64,000 nucleotides of DNA from the NCBI RefSeq assembly GCF_902497555.1, contig NZ_CABVGP010000004.1, positions 62,001 to 126,000 on the forward strand. The letters are read 5' to 3'. This document shows, in pieces, positions 16,283 through 25,024 of this stretch (positions within the stretch are counted from its first letter, which is position 1; each line of letters starts with the position of its first letter). The stretch comes from Amycolatopsis camponoti. Lineage in GTDB: Bacteria; Actinomycetota; Actinomycetes; Mycobacteriales; Pseudonocardiaceae. A model generated the notes under the pieces. It had not been told where the DNA came from and did not search any database. It saw only the letters and a program-made list of their open reading frames with translations. Both the position numbers and the translations under genes were made by a program.

Positions 16283-17196
16283 CCCGGCTGTCGGAACGGC
16301 TGAGCGCCTTCGGCTACGCCGCCGGGTGGCGGCTGGCCGGCTGGCTGCCCGCCGGGTTCGGCAGCACGGTGTTCTCGCTCGGCGCCGACCTCGCCGTCCG
16401 CCGCGACGCCGGCGGTGTGCGGCAGCTGCGCACCAACCTCGCCCGCGTCGTCCCGCAGGCGGACGAGGTCGAGATGGACGAGCTGACCCGGCGCGCGATG
16501 CGCTCGTACGCCCGGTACTGGCACGAGACCTTCCGGCTGCCGTCGATGGACCAGAAGGCGGTCAGCGAGAAGGTCGCGGCCTCCATCACCGGCGTCGAGA
16601 ACCTCGACGCGGCGCTGGCCGAGGGCAACGGCGCGGTGATGGCGCTGCCGCACAGCGGCAACTGGGACATCGCCGGCGTCTGGCTGGCCGACTACCTCGG
16701 CGGGTTCACCACCGTCGCCGAGCGCCTGAAGCCCGAGTCGCTCTACCGCCGGTTCGTCGAGTACCGCGAGTCGCTCGGGTTCGAGATCGTGCCGCTGACC
16801 GGCGACAGCTCGGCGATGCGCGTGTTGCTGAAGCGGCTGCGGGAGAACAAGGCCGTCTGCCTGGTCGGCGACCGCGACCTCACCACCAGCGGCATCCCGG
16901 TGAAGTTCTTCGGCGAGCAGGCCCGCTTCCCGGGCGGCCCGGCGCGGCTGGCCGCCACGACCGGCGCGGCGCTGATCCCGGCCGGCTGCTGGTTCACCGA
17001 GGACGGCTGGCAGATCCGCCTGCACCCGCGCATCCGCGTCACCGCGCGCGCCGAGGTCGCGGCCGCCACCCAGGCCCTCGCGGACATCTTCGCCGGCGAC
17101 ATCGCCGCGCACCCGGCCGACTGGCACATGGTCCAGAAGTTCTGGCCGGCCGACCTCGAGGGCGACGAGCGGGTCGACCTGGAAGAAGCGAGCTGA
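16279..17196 (+). CDS. Phosphatidylinositol mannoside acyltransferase
   Basis: 305 residues of the LpxL/HtrB-like lysophospholipid acyltransferase superfamily. The H-x4-D catalytic motif is H125-S-G-N-W-D130; a G-D-R-D-L-T segment and F-P-G-G-P follow in the usual order. By family and position (Rv2611c, PatB1) it should acylate the mannose of PIM1/PIM2 on the cytoplasmic side of the membrane. Start ATG 16279 overlaps the pgsA stop. The next gene, pimA, follows after three bases. Confidence 0.93.
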   Translation: MTRLSERLSAFGYAAGWRLAGWLPAGFGSTVFSLGADLAVRRDAGGVRQLRTNLARVVPQADEVEMDELTRRAMRSYARYWHETFRLPSMDQKAVSEKVAASITGVENLDAALAEGNGAVMALPHSGNWDIAGVWLADYLGGFTTVAERLKPESLYRRFVEYRESLGFEIVPLTGDSSAMRVLLKRLRENKAVCLVGDRDLTTSGIPVKFFGEQARFPGGPARLAATTGAALIPAGCWFTEDGWQIRLHPRIRVTARAEVAAATQALADIFAGDIAAHPADWHMVQKFWPADLEGDERVDLEEAS

Positions 17197-17199
17197 GAC

Positions 17200-18360
17200 G
17201 TGGCCACGCGTCCGATGCGGGTCGGGATCGTCTGCCCCTACTCCTTCGACGTGCCCGGCGGGGTCCAGGGGCACGTGATCGACCTGACGAAGGCGCTGCT
17301 CGCGCGCGGGCACCAAGTGTCCGTGCTGGCCCCCGCCGACGACGACGCCGACCTGCCGGAGTTCGTGCACCCGGCCGGCAAGGCGCTCGGCATCCGGTAC
17401 AACGGCTCGGTCGCGCGGCTGCAGTTCGGCCCGGTGTCCTACGCCCGGGTGCGCCGCTGGATCCGCGACGGCGACTTCGACGTCCTGCACCTGCACGAGC
17501 CCGCCGCGCCGAGCCTTTCGCTGCTGGCGCTGCTCATCGCGGACGGCCCGATCGTCGCGACGTTCCACACCGCGACCACGCGCTCGCGCACGCTGTCGGC
17601 GTTCCAGCCGGTGCTGCGGCCGCTGCTGGAGAAGATCACCGCGCGGATCGCGGTGTCCGCGCTGGCCCGCCGGGTGCAGGTGGAGCACGCCGGCGGGGAC
17701 GCCGTGGAGATCCCCAACGGCGTCGACGTCGAGTTCTTCTCCTCGGCGACGCCGCTGCCGGGCTACCCGCGGGCCGGCGGGACGGTCGGCTTCGTCGGCC
17801 GGTTCGGCGAGCCTCGCAAGGGGATGGGCGTCCTCCTGGAGGCACTGCGGCGGATCCTGCCGGAGTTCGAGGACCTGCGGCTGGTCGTGGTCGGCCGCGG
17901 TGACGAGGACCAGCTGCGCCGCGACGCCGGTCCCGAGCTGGCGCCGCACCTGGAGCTGCTCGGCCAGGCCGCCGACGACGTGAAGGCCCAGGCGCTGCGC
18001 AGCGTCGACGTCTACTGCGCGCCCAACACCGGCGGCGAGAGCTTCGGGATGATCCTCACCGAGGCGATGGCGGCGGGGACCCCGGTGCTGGCCAGCGGTC
18101 TCGACTCGTTCCGTCGGGTGCTCGACGACGGTCACGCCGGGATGCTCGTCGACACCGGTGACCCGGCGGCGCTCGCGGACGGGCTGCGCGAGCTGCTCGG
18201 CGACCCGGCGCGGCGGGCGTCGCTGGCCGCGGCGGCGGGGGAGCGGGTGACGATGTTCGACTGGTCGGTGGTGGCCACGCAGGTGCTGCGCGTCTACGAG
18301 ACGGCCGTCGCCGCCGACCCGCGGCGCGTCGCGGCGCCGGAGCGGGAGCCGGCCCGATGA
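17200..18360 (+). CDS. pimA: Phosphatidyl-myo-inositol alpha-mannosyltransferase
   Basis: 386 residues, a GT4 glycosyltransferase. N-terminal domain with R-V-G-I-V-C-P-Y-S-F-D-V-P-G-G-V-Q-G-H, including the G-G-V GDP-mannose loop; C-terminal domain with G-R-x-x-E/D..K-G-M-G-V and the E-x7-E motif E-S-F-G-M-I-L-T-E-A. It transfers mannose from GDP-mannose to the 2-position of phosphatidylinositol. Start GTG 17200, with an alternative ATG five codons later. Coupled to the acyltransferase upstream and overlapping the next gene by four bases. Confidence 0.96.
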   Translation: MATRPMRVGIVCPYSFDVPGGVQGHVIDLTKALLARGHQVSVLAPADDDADLPEFVHPAGKALGIRYNGSVARLQFGPVSYARVRRWIRDGDFDVLHLHEPAAPSLSLLALLIADGPIVATFHTATTRSRTLSAFQPVLRPLLEKITARIAVSALARRVQVEHAGGDAVEIPNGVDVEFFSSATPLPGYPRAGGTVGFVGRFGEPRKGMGVLLEALRRILPEFEDLRLVVVGRGDEDQLRRDAGPELAPHLELLGQAADDVKAQALRSVDVYCAPNTGGESFGMILTEAMAAGTPVLASGLDSFRRVLDDGHAGMLVDTGDPAALADGLRELLGDPARRASLAAAAGERVTMFDWSVVATQVLRVYETAVAADPRRVAAPEREPAR

Positions 18361-18839
18361 GCGTGCTCGGCTGGCTGCTCCCGGTCTTGGCGCTGGTCGT
18401 CGTGCTGGGCGGGCTCTTCCTGGTGGCGACGGCGAACCGGCTCGACCGGCTGCACGTCCGGATGGACGCGGGCTGGGCGGCGCTCGACGCGGCACTGGCC
18501 CGCCGCGCGGTCGTGGCTCGCGCCGTCGCGGTGGTGCTGGGCGACACGGGACTGCGGACGCTCGCCGAGCGTGCCGAAGCGGCCCCTCGGCCCGACCGCG
18601 AGGGCGAGGAGAACGAGCTGACGCTGCGGCTGAGCCGCGTCGACCGGGCGGGTCTGCCGGCCGAGCTGGCCGAGGAACTGACGGACGCCGAGCACCGGGT
18701 GGTGATCGCCCGGCGCGTCCACAACGACGCCGTGCGCGACACGCTGCGGCTGCGGCGGCGGCGGAAGGTGCGGTACTTCCGGCTGGCGGGCACCGCGCCG
18801 CTGCCGGAGTACTTCGAATTCGCCGAACCGGAGGTCTGA
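18357..18839 (+). CDS. Membrane-anchored protein with LemA-like helix
   Basis: 160 residues: one N-terminal membrane helix (about 4-25), then a helical region N-R-L-D-R-L-H-V-R-M-D-A-G-W-A-A-L-D-A-A-L-A-R-R like the LemA family, and a basic region R-R-R-R-K-V-R-Y-F-R. It occupies the Rv2609c position after pimA but lacks a Nudix domain. The role is unknown; coupling by ATGA overlap with pimA suggests a part in PIM metabolism or envelope assembly (inference). Confidence 0.75.
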   Translation: MSVLGWLLPVLALVVVLGGLFLVATANRLDRLHVRMDAGWAALDAALARRAVVARAVAVVLGDTGLRTLAERAEAAPRPDREGEENELTLRLSRVDRAGLPAELAEELTDAEHRVVIARRVHNDAVRDTLRLRRRRKVRYFRLAGTAPLPEYFEFAEPEV

Positions 18840-18840
18840 C

Positions 18841-19110
18841 GTGTGGTGGGTGGTCGTCGAGGAGCAGAGCGGCGGCGGTGACGCGCGCACCTGGAACGTC
18901 ACGAAGACGAAGCCGGGGGGCGGGGACCGGGAGCACGCCGACGAGGTGGCGCGGCGGGTGGCGTTCGAGCACCGGCCGGTGCACCCGGCGTCGGTCAAGG
19001 AGCGGAAGGTCCTGCGGGTCGGCGACGGCTACCTCGTGATCGCGACCGGCCGCACCGCGACGTTCCACTTCCGCGTCACGCTCGGCGAGACCGTGGCGGA
19101 GCCGGCATGA
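18841..19110 (+). CDS. Small tandem-paralogue protein, copy A
   Basis: 89 residues from GTG 18841, one base after the previous stop. Starts with W-W-V-V-V-E-E-Q-S-G-G-G-D, has P-V-H-P-A-S-V-K-E-R-K-V-L-R, G-Y-L-V-I-A and ends F-H-F-R-V-T-L-G-E. It is the first of three adjacent paralogues (18841, 19107, 19398). No signal peptide or membrane helix. Function unknown, family not recognised. It overlaps copy B by four bases. Confidence 0.75.
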   Translation: MWWVVVEEQSGGGDARTWNVTKTKPGGGDREHADEVARRVAFEHRPVHPASVKERKVLRVGDGYLVIATGRTATFHFRVTLGETVAEPA

Positions 19111-19364
19111 GCTGGTGGGTGGTCGTCGAAGAGCAGCGCGGGAGCGGTGACGGCCGGAACTGGTCGCTGTCGGAGACGTTCCGCTACGACGACCAGGCGA
19201 CCGCCGAGGCCGAGGCGCTGCGGCTCGCGCGGGAGTACGAGCCCGCCCACCCGTGGTCCCCGAAGGCGCGGAAGGTCCTGCGCGGCCCCGGCGGCTACCT
19301 GGTGATCGTGGAAGGCCAGATGTCGAGGTTCCACTTCCGGCTCAGCGTGCTCGAAGAGATCTGA
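19107..19364 (+). CDS. Small tandem-paralogue protein, copy B
   Basis: 85 residues from ATG 19107. Same layout as copy A: W-W-V-V-V-E-E-Q-R-G-S-G-D-G-R-N-W, an acidic middle, H-P-W-S-P-K-A-R-K-V-L-R, G-Y-L-V-I-V-E-G and F-H-F-R-L-S-V-L-E. The ATGA overlap with copy A points to production in equal amounts. Confidence 0.78.
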   Translation: MSWWVVVEEQRGSGDGRNWSLSETFRYDDQATAEAEALRLAREYEPAHPWSPKARKVLRGPGGYLVIVEGQMSRFHFRLSVLEEI

Positions 19365-19397
19365 AACCTTTTGCCGGCCGCCCGCGTCGGACCGGGC

Positions 19398-19661
19398 ATG
19401 AGTCCGACGTGGTGGGTGGTCATCGAAGAGCAGGGCGGCATGGGCGACGGCCGGGGCTGGGGCGTCGCGGAGGCGACGCCGTACCCGGACCGCGACAGCG
19501 CGTACGACGACGCCTACCTGCTCGCCAAGCAGCACCGCCCGCCGCGGCCGTCGTCGCCGCAGAACCGGCTCGTGCTGCGCGTGACCGACGGGTACCTGGT
19601 GCTCGTGAAGGGCAAGACCGACCTGTGGCAGTTCCGCGTGACTGTCGGCGAGCAGGCCTGA
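19398..19661 (+). CDS. Small tandem-paralogue protein, copy C
   Basis: 87 residues from ATG 19398, the start that aligns with the other two copies. W-W-V-V-I-E-E-Q-G-G-M-G-D-G-R-G-W, then R-P-S-S-P-Q-N-R-L-V-L-R, G-Y-L-V-L-V-K-G and F-R-V-T-V-G-E. More diverged than A and B and separated from B by 33 bp. Function unknown. Confidence 0.75.
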   Translation: MSPTWWVVIEEQGGMGDGRGWGVAEATPYPDRDSAYDDAYLLAKQHRPPRPSSPQNRLVLRVTDGYLVLVKGKTDLWQFRVTVGEQA

Positions 19662-19673
19662 CAGACTGGGCGC

Positions 19674-20183
19674 ATGACGGAGCCCGATGCTTGCGAGGTC
19701 GCCCACGGCACGGTCGCGGTCGATCCGGCCGTGCGGACGCTGGTCGCCGTGTTCGCGTCGCCGGTGTCGCGGTACCTGCTGAAGTTCGCGAAGGACCTCG
19801 GCTACCACGTCGCGCTGTTCGAACCGGACGCCGCGCGCGCCACCGACGGGCCCGACGGGATCGAAGCGGACACCACGCTGCCGCCGCTGGACGCCTCGGC
19901 GGACGTCGTCGTCACCGACCACCACCGGCCCGAACTGGGCGACGTGCTGAAGGCCGCGCTCGACGGGAACCCGCGCTGGATCGGCGTGCTCGGCAACCCG
20001 CGGCACCCCGGCCCGCACGTGTCCGCGCTGCAGGGCCTGGGCGTGGCGGAGGCCGACATCGCCCGGGTGCACCGGCCGGTGGGGCTCAACATCGGCTCGC
20101 GCACGCCGCCGGAGATCGCGATCGCGACCCTGGCGGGCCTGCTCGCCGACCGGAACGACCGCCCGGGCGGCTTCGACTTCTGA
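19674..20183 (+). CDS. XdhC-like Rossmann-fold protein
   Basis: 169 residues matching only the C-terminal Rossmann part of the XdhC/CoxF family: a first strand V-A-V-F-A-S-P, D-x-V-V-V-T-D-H-H-R-P, I-G-V-L-G-N-P-R, and the strong P-V-G-L-N-I-G-S-R-T-P-P-E-I-A-I-A-T-L-A end. XdhC proteins insert sulfurated molybdenum cofactor into xanthine dehydrogenase-type enzymes, but the N-terminal cysteine domain is absent and no molybdoenzyme is near, so the role here is open. Start ATG 19674, 12 bp after the last small paralogue. Confidence 0.75.
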   Translation: MTEPDACEVAHGTVAVDPAVRTLVAVFASPVSRYLLKFAKDLGYHVALFEPDAARATDGPDGIEADTTLPPLDASADVVVTDHHRPELGDVLKAALDGNPRWIGVLGNPRHPGPHVSALQGLGVAEADIARVHRPVGLNIGSRTPPEIAIATLAGLLADRNDRPGGFDF

Positions 20184-20185
20184 CG

Positions 20186-20237
20186 CCGGTCGTGAGTGAG
20201 AAACAGGGTTAGAACACTGTTTCTCACTCACGACCGG
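20186..20237. terminator. Bidirectional terminator hairpin
   Basis: A perfect 21-bp stem (20186-20206 with 20217-20237) around a ten-base loop fills the whole gap between two convergent genes. Confidence 0.9.
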
Positions 20238-22346
20238 TCAGTGGACCGCCATCCCTTCCGGCATCGGCTCGAACCTCGCGTGGCGGCGGGTGAACGTCGC
20301 CGTGCCGGAGCTCATCGAGCGCAGGTCGATCAGGTAGCGCAGCAGCTCCGTCGCCGGGACCTCCGCCCGGATCACCGTCCGCCCGCCTTCGCCGGCTTCG
20401 GTGCCCAGGACGCGGCCGCGGCGCGAGGACAGATCGCCCAGCACCGTGCCGAGGTGCTCGTCCGGCAGCCGGATCGCCACTTCCTCCAACGGCTCCAGCA
20501 TCGTGATGTGCCCGTTCGCCGCGGCCTCCCGCAGCGCGAGCGCGCCCGCGGTCTGGAACGCCGCGTCCGACGAGTCGACGCTGTGCGCCTTGCCGTCGAC
20601 CAGCGTCACCTTCACGTCGACCACCGGGTGGCCGTCGGCCAGCCCGCGCTGGAGCTGGGCCCGCACGCCCTTCTCCACGCTCGGGATGAACTGGTGCGGT
20701 ACCGAGCCGCCGACGACCTTGTCGACGAACTGGAACCCGCCGCCGCGGGGCAGCGGCTCGACCTCGATGTCGCAGACCGCGAACTGGCCGTGCCCGCCGG
20801 ACTGCTTGACGTGCCGCCCGTGTCCCTTGGCCGGCTTGGCGAAGGTCGCGCGCAGGCTGATCTTCACCGGTTCGGTGTCGACGTCCGCGCCGCCCGCCCG
20901 CAGCCGCGAGAGGACGACGTCCGCGTGGGCCTCGCCCATGCACCACAGCACCAGCTGGTTGGTCTCGGCGTTGCGGTCCAGCCGCAGCGTCGGGTCGCCG
21001 GCGACCAGGCGGGACAGGTTGCGGGCGAGGGTGTCTTCGTCGCTGCGGGTCTTCGCGACGACCGCCACCGGCAGCAGCGGCTCGGGCATCGCCCACGGTT
21101 CCATCAGCAGCGGTTCTTCCGGGGAGGAGACGGTGTCGCCGGTCTCCGCGGAGCCGACCTTCGTCAGCGCGCAGAGGTCGCCCGCGACGCAGTAGGGCAC
21201 TTCGCGCAGGTTCGCGCCGAGCGGGGAGTAGAGGTGGGCGACGCGCTCGTCGGCGTCGTGGTCCTCGTGCCCGCGTTCGGTCAGGCCGTGCCCGGACACG
21301 TGCACCGGCCGCTCCGGCCGCAGCGTCCCGGAGAAGACCCGGACGAGCGACACCCGGCCGACGTAGGAGTCGACGGCCGTCCGGACGACCTCCGCGGCGA
21401 GGGGGCCCTCGGGGTCGGCGGTGATGGCGGTGTGCGCCTCACCGTCCGGCGTCGTGACGTCGGGGGGCTCGTGCTCCAGGGGGGAGGGGAACGCCCGGAC
21501 GATCCCGTCGAGCACCTCGGCCAGGCCGATCCCGCTGGTCGCGCAGACCGGGATGACCGGGTGGAACGATCCGCGCGCGACGGCGGTCTCGAGATCGGCG
21601 ATCAGGGTCTCCTCGGCGATCTCCTCGCCACCGAGGTAGCGCTCCATCAGGGACTCGTCCTCGCTCTCGGCGATGATCCCTTCGATGAGCTCGTTGCGGG
21701 CCTCGGCCATCCGCTCGAGGTCGGCCGGGTCGGGCGCGCCGATCTTCGGCGGGTGCCCGCCGGAGTAGTCGAAGTACCGCTGGGTGATCAGCCCGACGAG
21801 GCCGTCGCCGGCGGGCAGGTACAGCGGCAGGACGCCGGCGCCGAACGCGGCCTGGCAGGCGGCGATCTCGGCCATCGCGTCGGCCCGGTGGTGGTCGAGC
21901 CGCGAGACGACGACCGCGCGCGGCATCCCGACCGCCGCGCACTCTTCCCACACCGCGACCGTCGCCGCGTCGACGCCTTCGGCGGCGCAGACGACGAACA
22001 GTGCCGCGTCGGCCGCGCGCAGCCCCGCCCGCAGCTCCCCGACGAAGTCGGCGTACCCGGGCGTGTCGATCAGGTTGATCTTGTGGCCCTGGTGCAGCAC
22101 CGGCGCGACCGAGAGGCCGACCGAACGCTGCTGGCGGACCGCCGCGGGGTCGTGGTCGCACACCGTCGTCCCCTCGACCACCGAACCCGCGCGCGGGACG
22201 GTGCCGGACGCCGCGAGGAGGGCCTCCGTGAGGGTCGTCTTCCCGGAGCCGGACGGGCCGACGAGCACGACGTTGCGGACCTTCGCGGGGTCGTTCACAG
22301 CGACGGCGGCCCCGGTGTCGGCGTTCTTGGCCTGTTTGTCTGCCAT
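20238..22346 (-). CDS. Elongation factor G-like protein (EF-G2/FusA2 type)
   Basis: 702 residues, start ATG 22346 with GAGGAG ahead. It has G1 (V-G-P-S-G-S-G-K-T-T-L), G3 (L-I-D-T-P-G-Y-A-D-F) and the later EF-G domains ending in L-R-Y-L-I-D-L-R-S-M-S-S-G-T-A-T-F. The G4 position reads V-V-S-R-L-D in place of N-K-x-D, which is expected to change guanine selectivity. This matches the second, non-canonical EF-G (FusA2-like) of actinobacteria, whose role differs from main translocation and is not well defined. It stands alone, divergent from the flavoprotein gene. Confidence 0.9.
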   Translation of the reverse strand: MADKQAKNADTGAAVAVNDPAKVRNVVLVGPSGSGKTTLTEALLAASGTVPRAGSVVEGTTVCDHDPAAVRQQRSVGLSVAPVLHQGHKINLIDTPGYADFVGELRAGLRAADAALFVVCAAEGVDAATVAVWEECAAVGMPRAVVVSRLDHHRADAMAEIAACQAAFGAGVLPLYLPAGDGLVGLITQRYFDYSGGHPPKIGAPDPADLERMAEARNELIEGIIAESEDESLMERYLGGEEIAEETLIADLETAVARGSFHPVIPVCATSGIGLAEVLDGIVRAFPSPLEHEPPDVTTPDGEAHTAITADPEGPLAAEVVRTAVDSYVGRVSLVRVFSGTLRPERPVHVSGHGLTERGHEDHDADERVAHLYSPLGANLREVPYCVAGDLCALTKVGSAETGDTVSSPEEPLLMEPWAMPEPLLPVAVVAKTRSDEDTLARNLSRLVAGDPTLRLDRNAETNQLVLWCMGEAHADVVLSRLRAGGADVDTEPVKISLRATFAKPAKGHGRHVKQSGGHGQFAVCDIEVEPLPRGGGFQFVDKVVGGSVPHQFIPSVEKGVRAQLQRGLADGHPVVDVKVTLVDGKAHSVDSSDAAFQTAGALALREAAANGHITMLEPLEEVAIRLPDEHLGTVLGDLSSRRGRVLGTEAGEGGRTVIRAEVPATELLRYLIDLRSMSSGTATFTRRHARFEPMPEGMAVH

Positions 22347-22475
22347 GACGACTCCTCGGCGAACGGCTCGTGTACGGGATGTGTCCTCGATCACACACCC
22401 GCTACCCTGGTCACGGCAAGGCAGGGCTTCCCGGACCAGCCGAATGCCCGGGGGAGCACGGGGCAGGGGGAGAGC

Positions 22476-23918
22476 GTGGACAGGCGGACTTTCTTGCGGG
22501 TTTCCGGAGCGGTGCCGGTGGCGGGCCTGGCGGGGTGGCCTCCGCCGGACGATTGGGAGCGGCTGCGGCGACGGCTTTCCGGGCCGCTGTTCCGGCCGGG
22601 CGACCCGGGTTATCCGGAGGTCAAGCAGGGCTTCTTCACGATGTACGACGACCGGATGCCGGCGGCCGTCGTCGGCGCCGCGCGCGTCGAGGACGTCCAG
22701 GCGGCCGTCGCTTTCGCCGCGCGGCACCGCTTGCCGGTGGCGGCCCGCGGCGGCGGGCACAGCTATCCCGGCTACTCCACTGTGGACGGCGGGATCGTCG
22801 TGGACCTCAGCGGGTTCTCGGGCATCGAAGCGCGGCCGGACGGCCGTGCGGTGATCGGGGCCGGCGCCCGGCTGGGCCCGATCGCGACGACGCTCGCCGC
22901 GGCCGGGCGGGTGCTGCCGGCGGGCAGCTGCGGCACGGTCGGCATCGCCGGGCTCGCCCTCGGCGGCGGCGTCGGCGTGCTCGACCGGAAATACGGGCTG
23001 ACGTGCGACCACCTGGAGGCGGCGCGGATCGTCACGGCCGACGGCCGGGTGCGTACGGTGTCGGCCACCGCCGAGCCGGACCTCTTCTGGGCGCTGCGCG
23101 GCGGCGGTGGCGGGAACTTCGGGATCGTCACGGGCTTCACCTTCCGGACGGTGCCGGTCGTCGACGTCGCCACCTTCGCCCTCGAGTTCCCGCCTGCCGC
23201 CGGAGCCGCGTTGCTCGCCGCCTGGCAGGAGTGGCAGCCGGTGGCGCCGGACGAGCTGTGGTCGGGGATGGGACTGGCCTGGAACGAAGCCACGCTCGGC
23301 GGTACCTTCCTCGGCCCGCGGGCGCGGATGCACGCGCTCCTCGAAGACCTCGTCCGCCGCGTCGGCACCGCGCCGACCGTGTGGAACGAGGGCGTCCAGG
23401 ACCACCTGAGCGCGATGCGGTCGTTCGACGACCAGGAGTCCCGGCCGTCGGCGGCCGCGGACCGGGGGACCTACATCGGTACGTCGCGGATGCTCACCCG
23501 GCCGCTCGCCGACCCGGGCGCGGTCGTCGACGTGCTCACCCGCGACCGGGGCGTGCGCACGATCGTCGACTCGGGCGGGGGCGCCATCGCGCGGGTGGGC
23601 GCCCGCGAGACCGCCTTCCCGTACCGGACGGCGCTCGCCAGCCTCCAGTTCCTGCACGGCGCGGCACCGGAGGAAGGCGGCGAGGCCGGCGCGCGGCGCT
23701 CGCTCGCGGCCGTGCGCGACGGGCTCGGACCGGAGTTCGGCACCACCGGCTACGTCAACTACCTCGACCCAGAGATGCCGGACTGGGCCGAGGCGTACTA
23801 CGGACCGAACCTGCCGAGGCTGCGTGCTGTCGCCCGAAAGTATGACCCGCGAGGAATTTTCGCCTTCCCGCAAGGACTTTCGGTGCCCCACTCGACTGTC
23901 CACATCGGAAAGACTTAA
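22476..23918 (+). CDS. FAD-linked oxidase (berberine-bridge-enzyme type), TAT-exported
   Basis: 480 residues from GTG 22476, preceded by GGGGGAGAG. The N-terminus M-D-R-R-T-F-L-R-V-S-G-A followed by a hydrophobic stretch is a twin-arginine signal. The FAD-binding PCMH domain has R-G-G-G-H95-S-Y-P-G-Y-S and G-S-C152-G-T-V-G-I-A-G-L-A-L-G-G-G, so FAD could be attached through both His95 and Cys152, as in bicovalent oxidases. The BBE C-terminal end Y-x-P-N-L-P-R-L-R-A-V-A-R-K-Y-D-P is present. Such enzymes oxidise sugars or secondary metabolites; the substrate is unknown. Confidence 0.92.
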   Translation: MDRRTFLRVSGAVPVAGLAGWPPPDDWERLRRRLSGPLFRPGDPGYPEVKQGFFTMYDDRMPAAVVGAARVEDVQAAVAFAARHRLPVAARGGGHSYPGYSTVDGGIVVDLSGFSGIEARPDGRAVIGAGARLGPIATTLAAAGRVLPAGSCGTVGIAGLALGGGVGVLDRKYGLTCDHLEAARIVTADGRVRTVSATAEPDLFWALRGGGGGNFGIVTGFTFRTVPVVDVATFALEFPPAAGAALLAAWQEWQPVAPDELWSGMGLAWNEATLGGTFLGPRARMHALLEDLVRRVGTAPTVWNEGVQDHLSAMRSFDDQESRPSAAADRGTYIGTSRMLTRPLADPGAVVDVLTRDRGVRTIVDSGGGAIARVGARETAFPYRTALASLQFLHGAAPEEGGEAGARRSLAAVRDGLGPEFGTTGYVNYLDPEMPDWAEAYYGPNLPRLRAVARKYDPRGIFAFPQGLSVPHSTVHIGKT

Positions 23919-23950
23919 ACTGCGCGGAACCCGGAGCGGAGAGGCGGCGC

Positions 23951-24934
23951 GTGCTCGACCTGGCATTCTCCACAGAGGACCTGGCGCACACCCGGTTCGC
24001 GTTCTCCCCGGCGTGGGAGGTCGTGGCGAGCGTCCGCGTCCTGAACCAGCCGGGGGAGCACGCCCTGCACCTGCCGTGGGTCAAGCGCGCCACCGCGGCG
24101 ATCCGGGAAGCCGGGCTGGACATCGGGCTGCTGCGCGACCTCGTCCCGCTGCGGCACCTGCCCGGGTTCCTGGCCGGCACGCCGTCGACGCCGCTGCCGG
24201 AGCTCGCCGACGAGCTCGCCGACCTGCGTGACGTGCCCGCCCGGGTCGTCCGGCGCGAGCTGGACGCGATGGCCGGGCCGCGCACGCCCGCGCTGAACCG
24301 CTTCCACCGCGACCCCGAGGCCGGTCTCGACCGGCTCGCGACGCTGATGGAGACGTACTGGGGCCTGGTGCTCGCCCCGGACTGGCCGCGGATCCGCGCG
24401 CTGCTCGAGGCCGACGTGCTGTACCGGTCGCGGCTGCTGGCCCAGGGCGGCGCCGCCGAGCTGTTCAACGACCTCACCCCGCTCGTCCGCTGGCAGGGCG
24501 GGACGCTCACGGTCGCCCACCGCCACCTCCACGCGGCGGTGCCGCTCGACGGGCGCGGCCTGGTGCTGGTGCCTTCGGCGTTCGTCTGGCCGCGGGTGTT
24601 CTCCAAGACCGACCCGCGGTGGCAGCCGGTGCTGCGCTACCCGCCGCGCGGGATCGCCACGCTCTGGGAGACCGGCACCGCCGTCGCTCCCGGCGCGCTG
24701 GCCGCCGTGGTGGGCCGCGGCCGGGCCATGCTGCTGACCGAGCTGACCGCGCCGGCGTCCACCGCCGAGCTGGCTCGCCGGACTCGGCTCAGCGCCGGGG
24801 CCGTGTCGCAGCACCTCGGCATCCTGAAGGCCGCGGGCCTGGTCAGCGGGCATCGTGCCGGACGTCACGTGCTGTACGCACGCACCCGCGCTGCGGAAGT
24901 CCTGGTCGCGGGGGTGCCGGAAGTGGACTCCTGA
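23951..24934 (+). CDS. ArsR-type regulator with DUF5937 N-terminal domain
   Basis: 327 residues. The first 230 form a DUF5937-like region common in actinobacterial regulators (F-S-P-A-W-E, H-L-P-W-V, P-R-V-F near 218). A winged helix occupies about 255-320: T-A-E-L-A-R-R-T-R-L-S-A-G-A-V-S-Q-H-L-G-I-L-K-A-A-G-L-V. Start GTG 23951, 32 bp after the flavoprotein gene, so the two may be co-transcribed and the regulator might control that operon (inference). The effector is unknown. Confidence 0.85.
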   Translation: MLDLAFSTEDLAHTRFAFSPAWEVVASVRVLNQPGEHALHLPWVKRATAAIREAGLDIGLLRDLVPLRHLPGFLAGTPSTPLPELADELADLRDVPARVVRRELDAMAGPRTPALNRFHRDPEAGLDRLATLMETYWGLVLAPDWPRIRALLEADVLYRSRLLAQGGAAELFNDLTPLVRWQGGTLTVAHRHLHAAVPLDGRGLVLVPSAFVWPRVFSKTDPRWQPVLRYPPRGIATLWETGTAVAPGALAAVVGRGRAMLLTELTAPASTAELARRTRLSAGAVSQHLGILKAAGLVSGHRAGRHVLYARTRAAEVLVAGVPEVDS

Positions 24935-25024
24935 GATAGCCGCGAACTGGCCTGCTTGAAGGGTCCACCGCCGACCTACGCTCGGAGTCGTCACCCCCTG
25001 TTCTCCTTGTGGAAAGGCCCCGTC

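Noticed and set aside
16045..19068. 1007-codon minus-strand frame across the PIM cluster
   Set aside because: It spans five well-supported plus-strand genes and has a low-complexity Arg/Pro/Gly composition.
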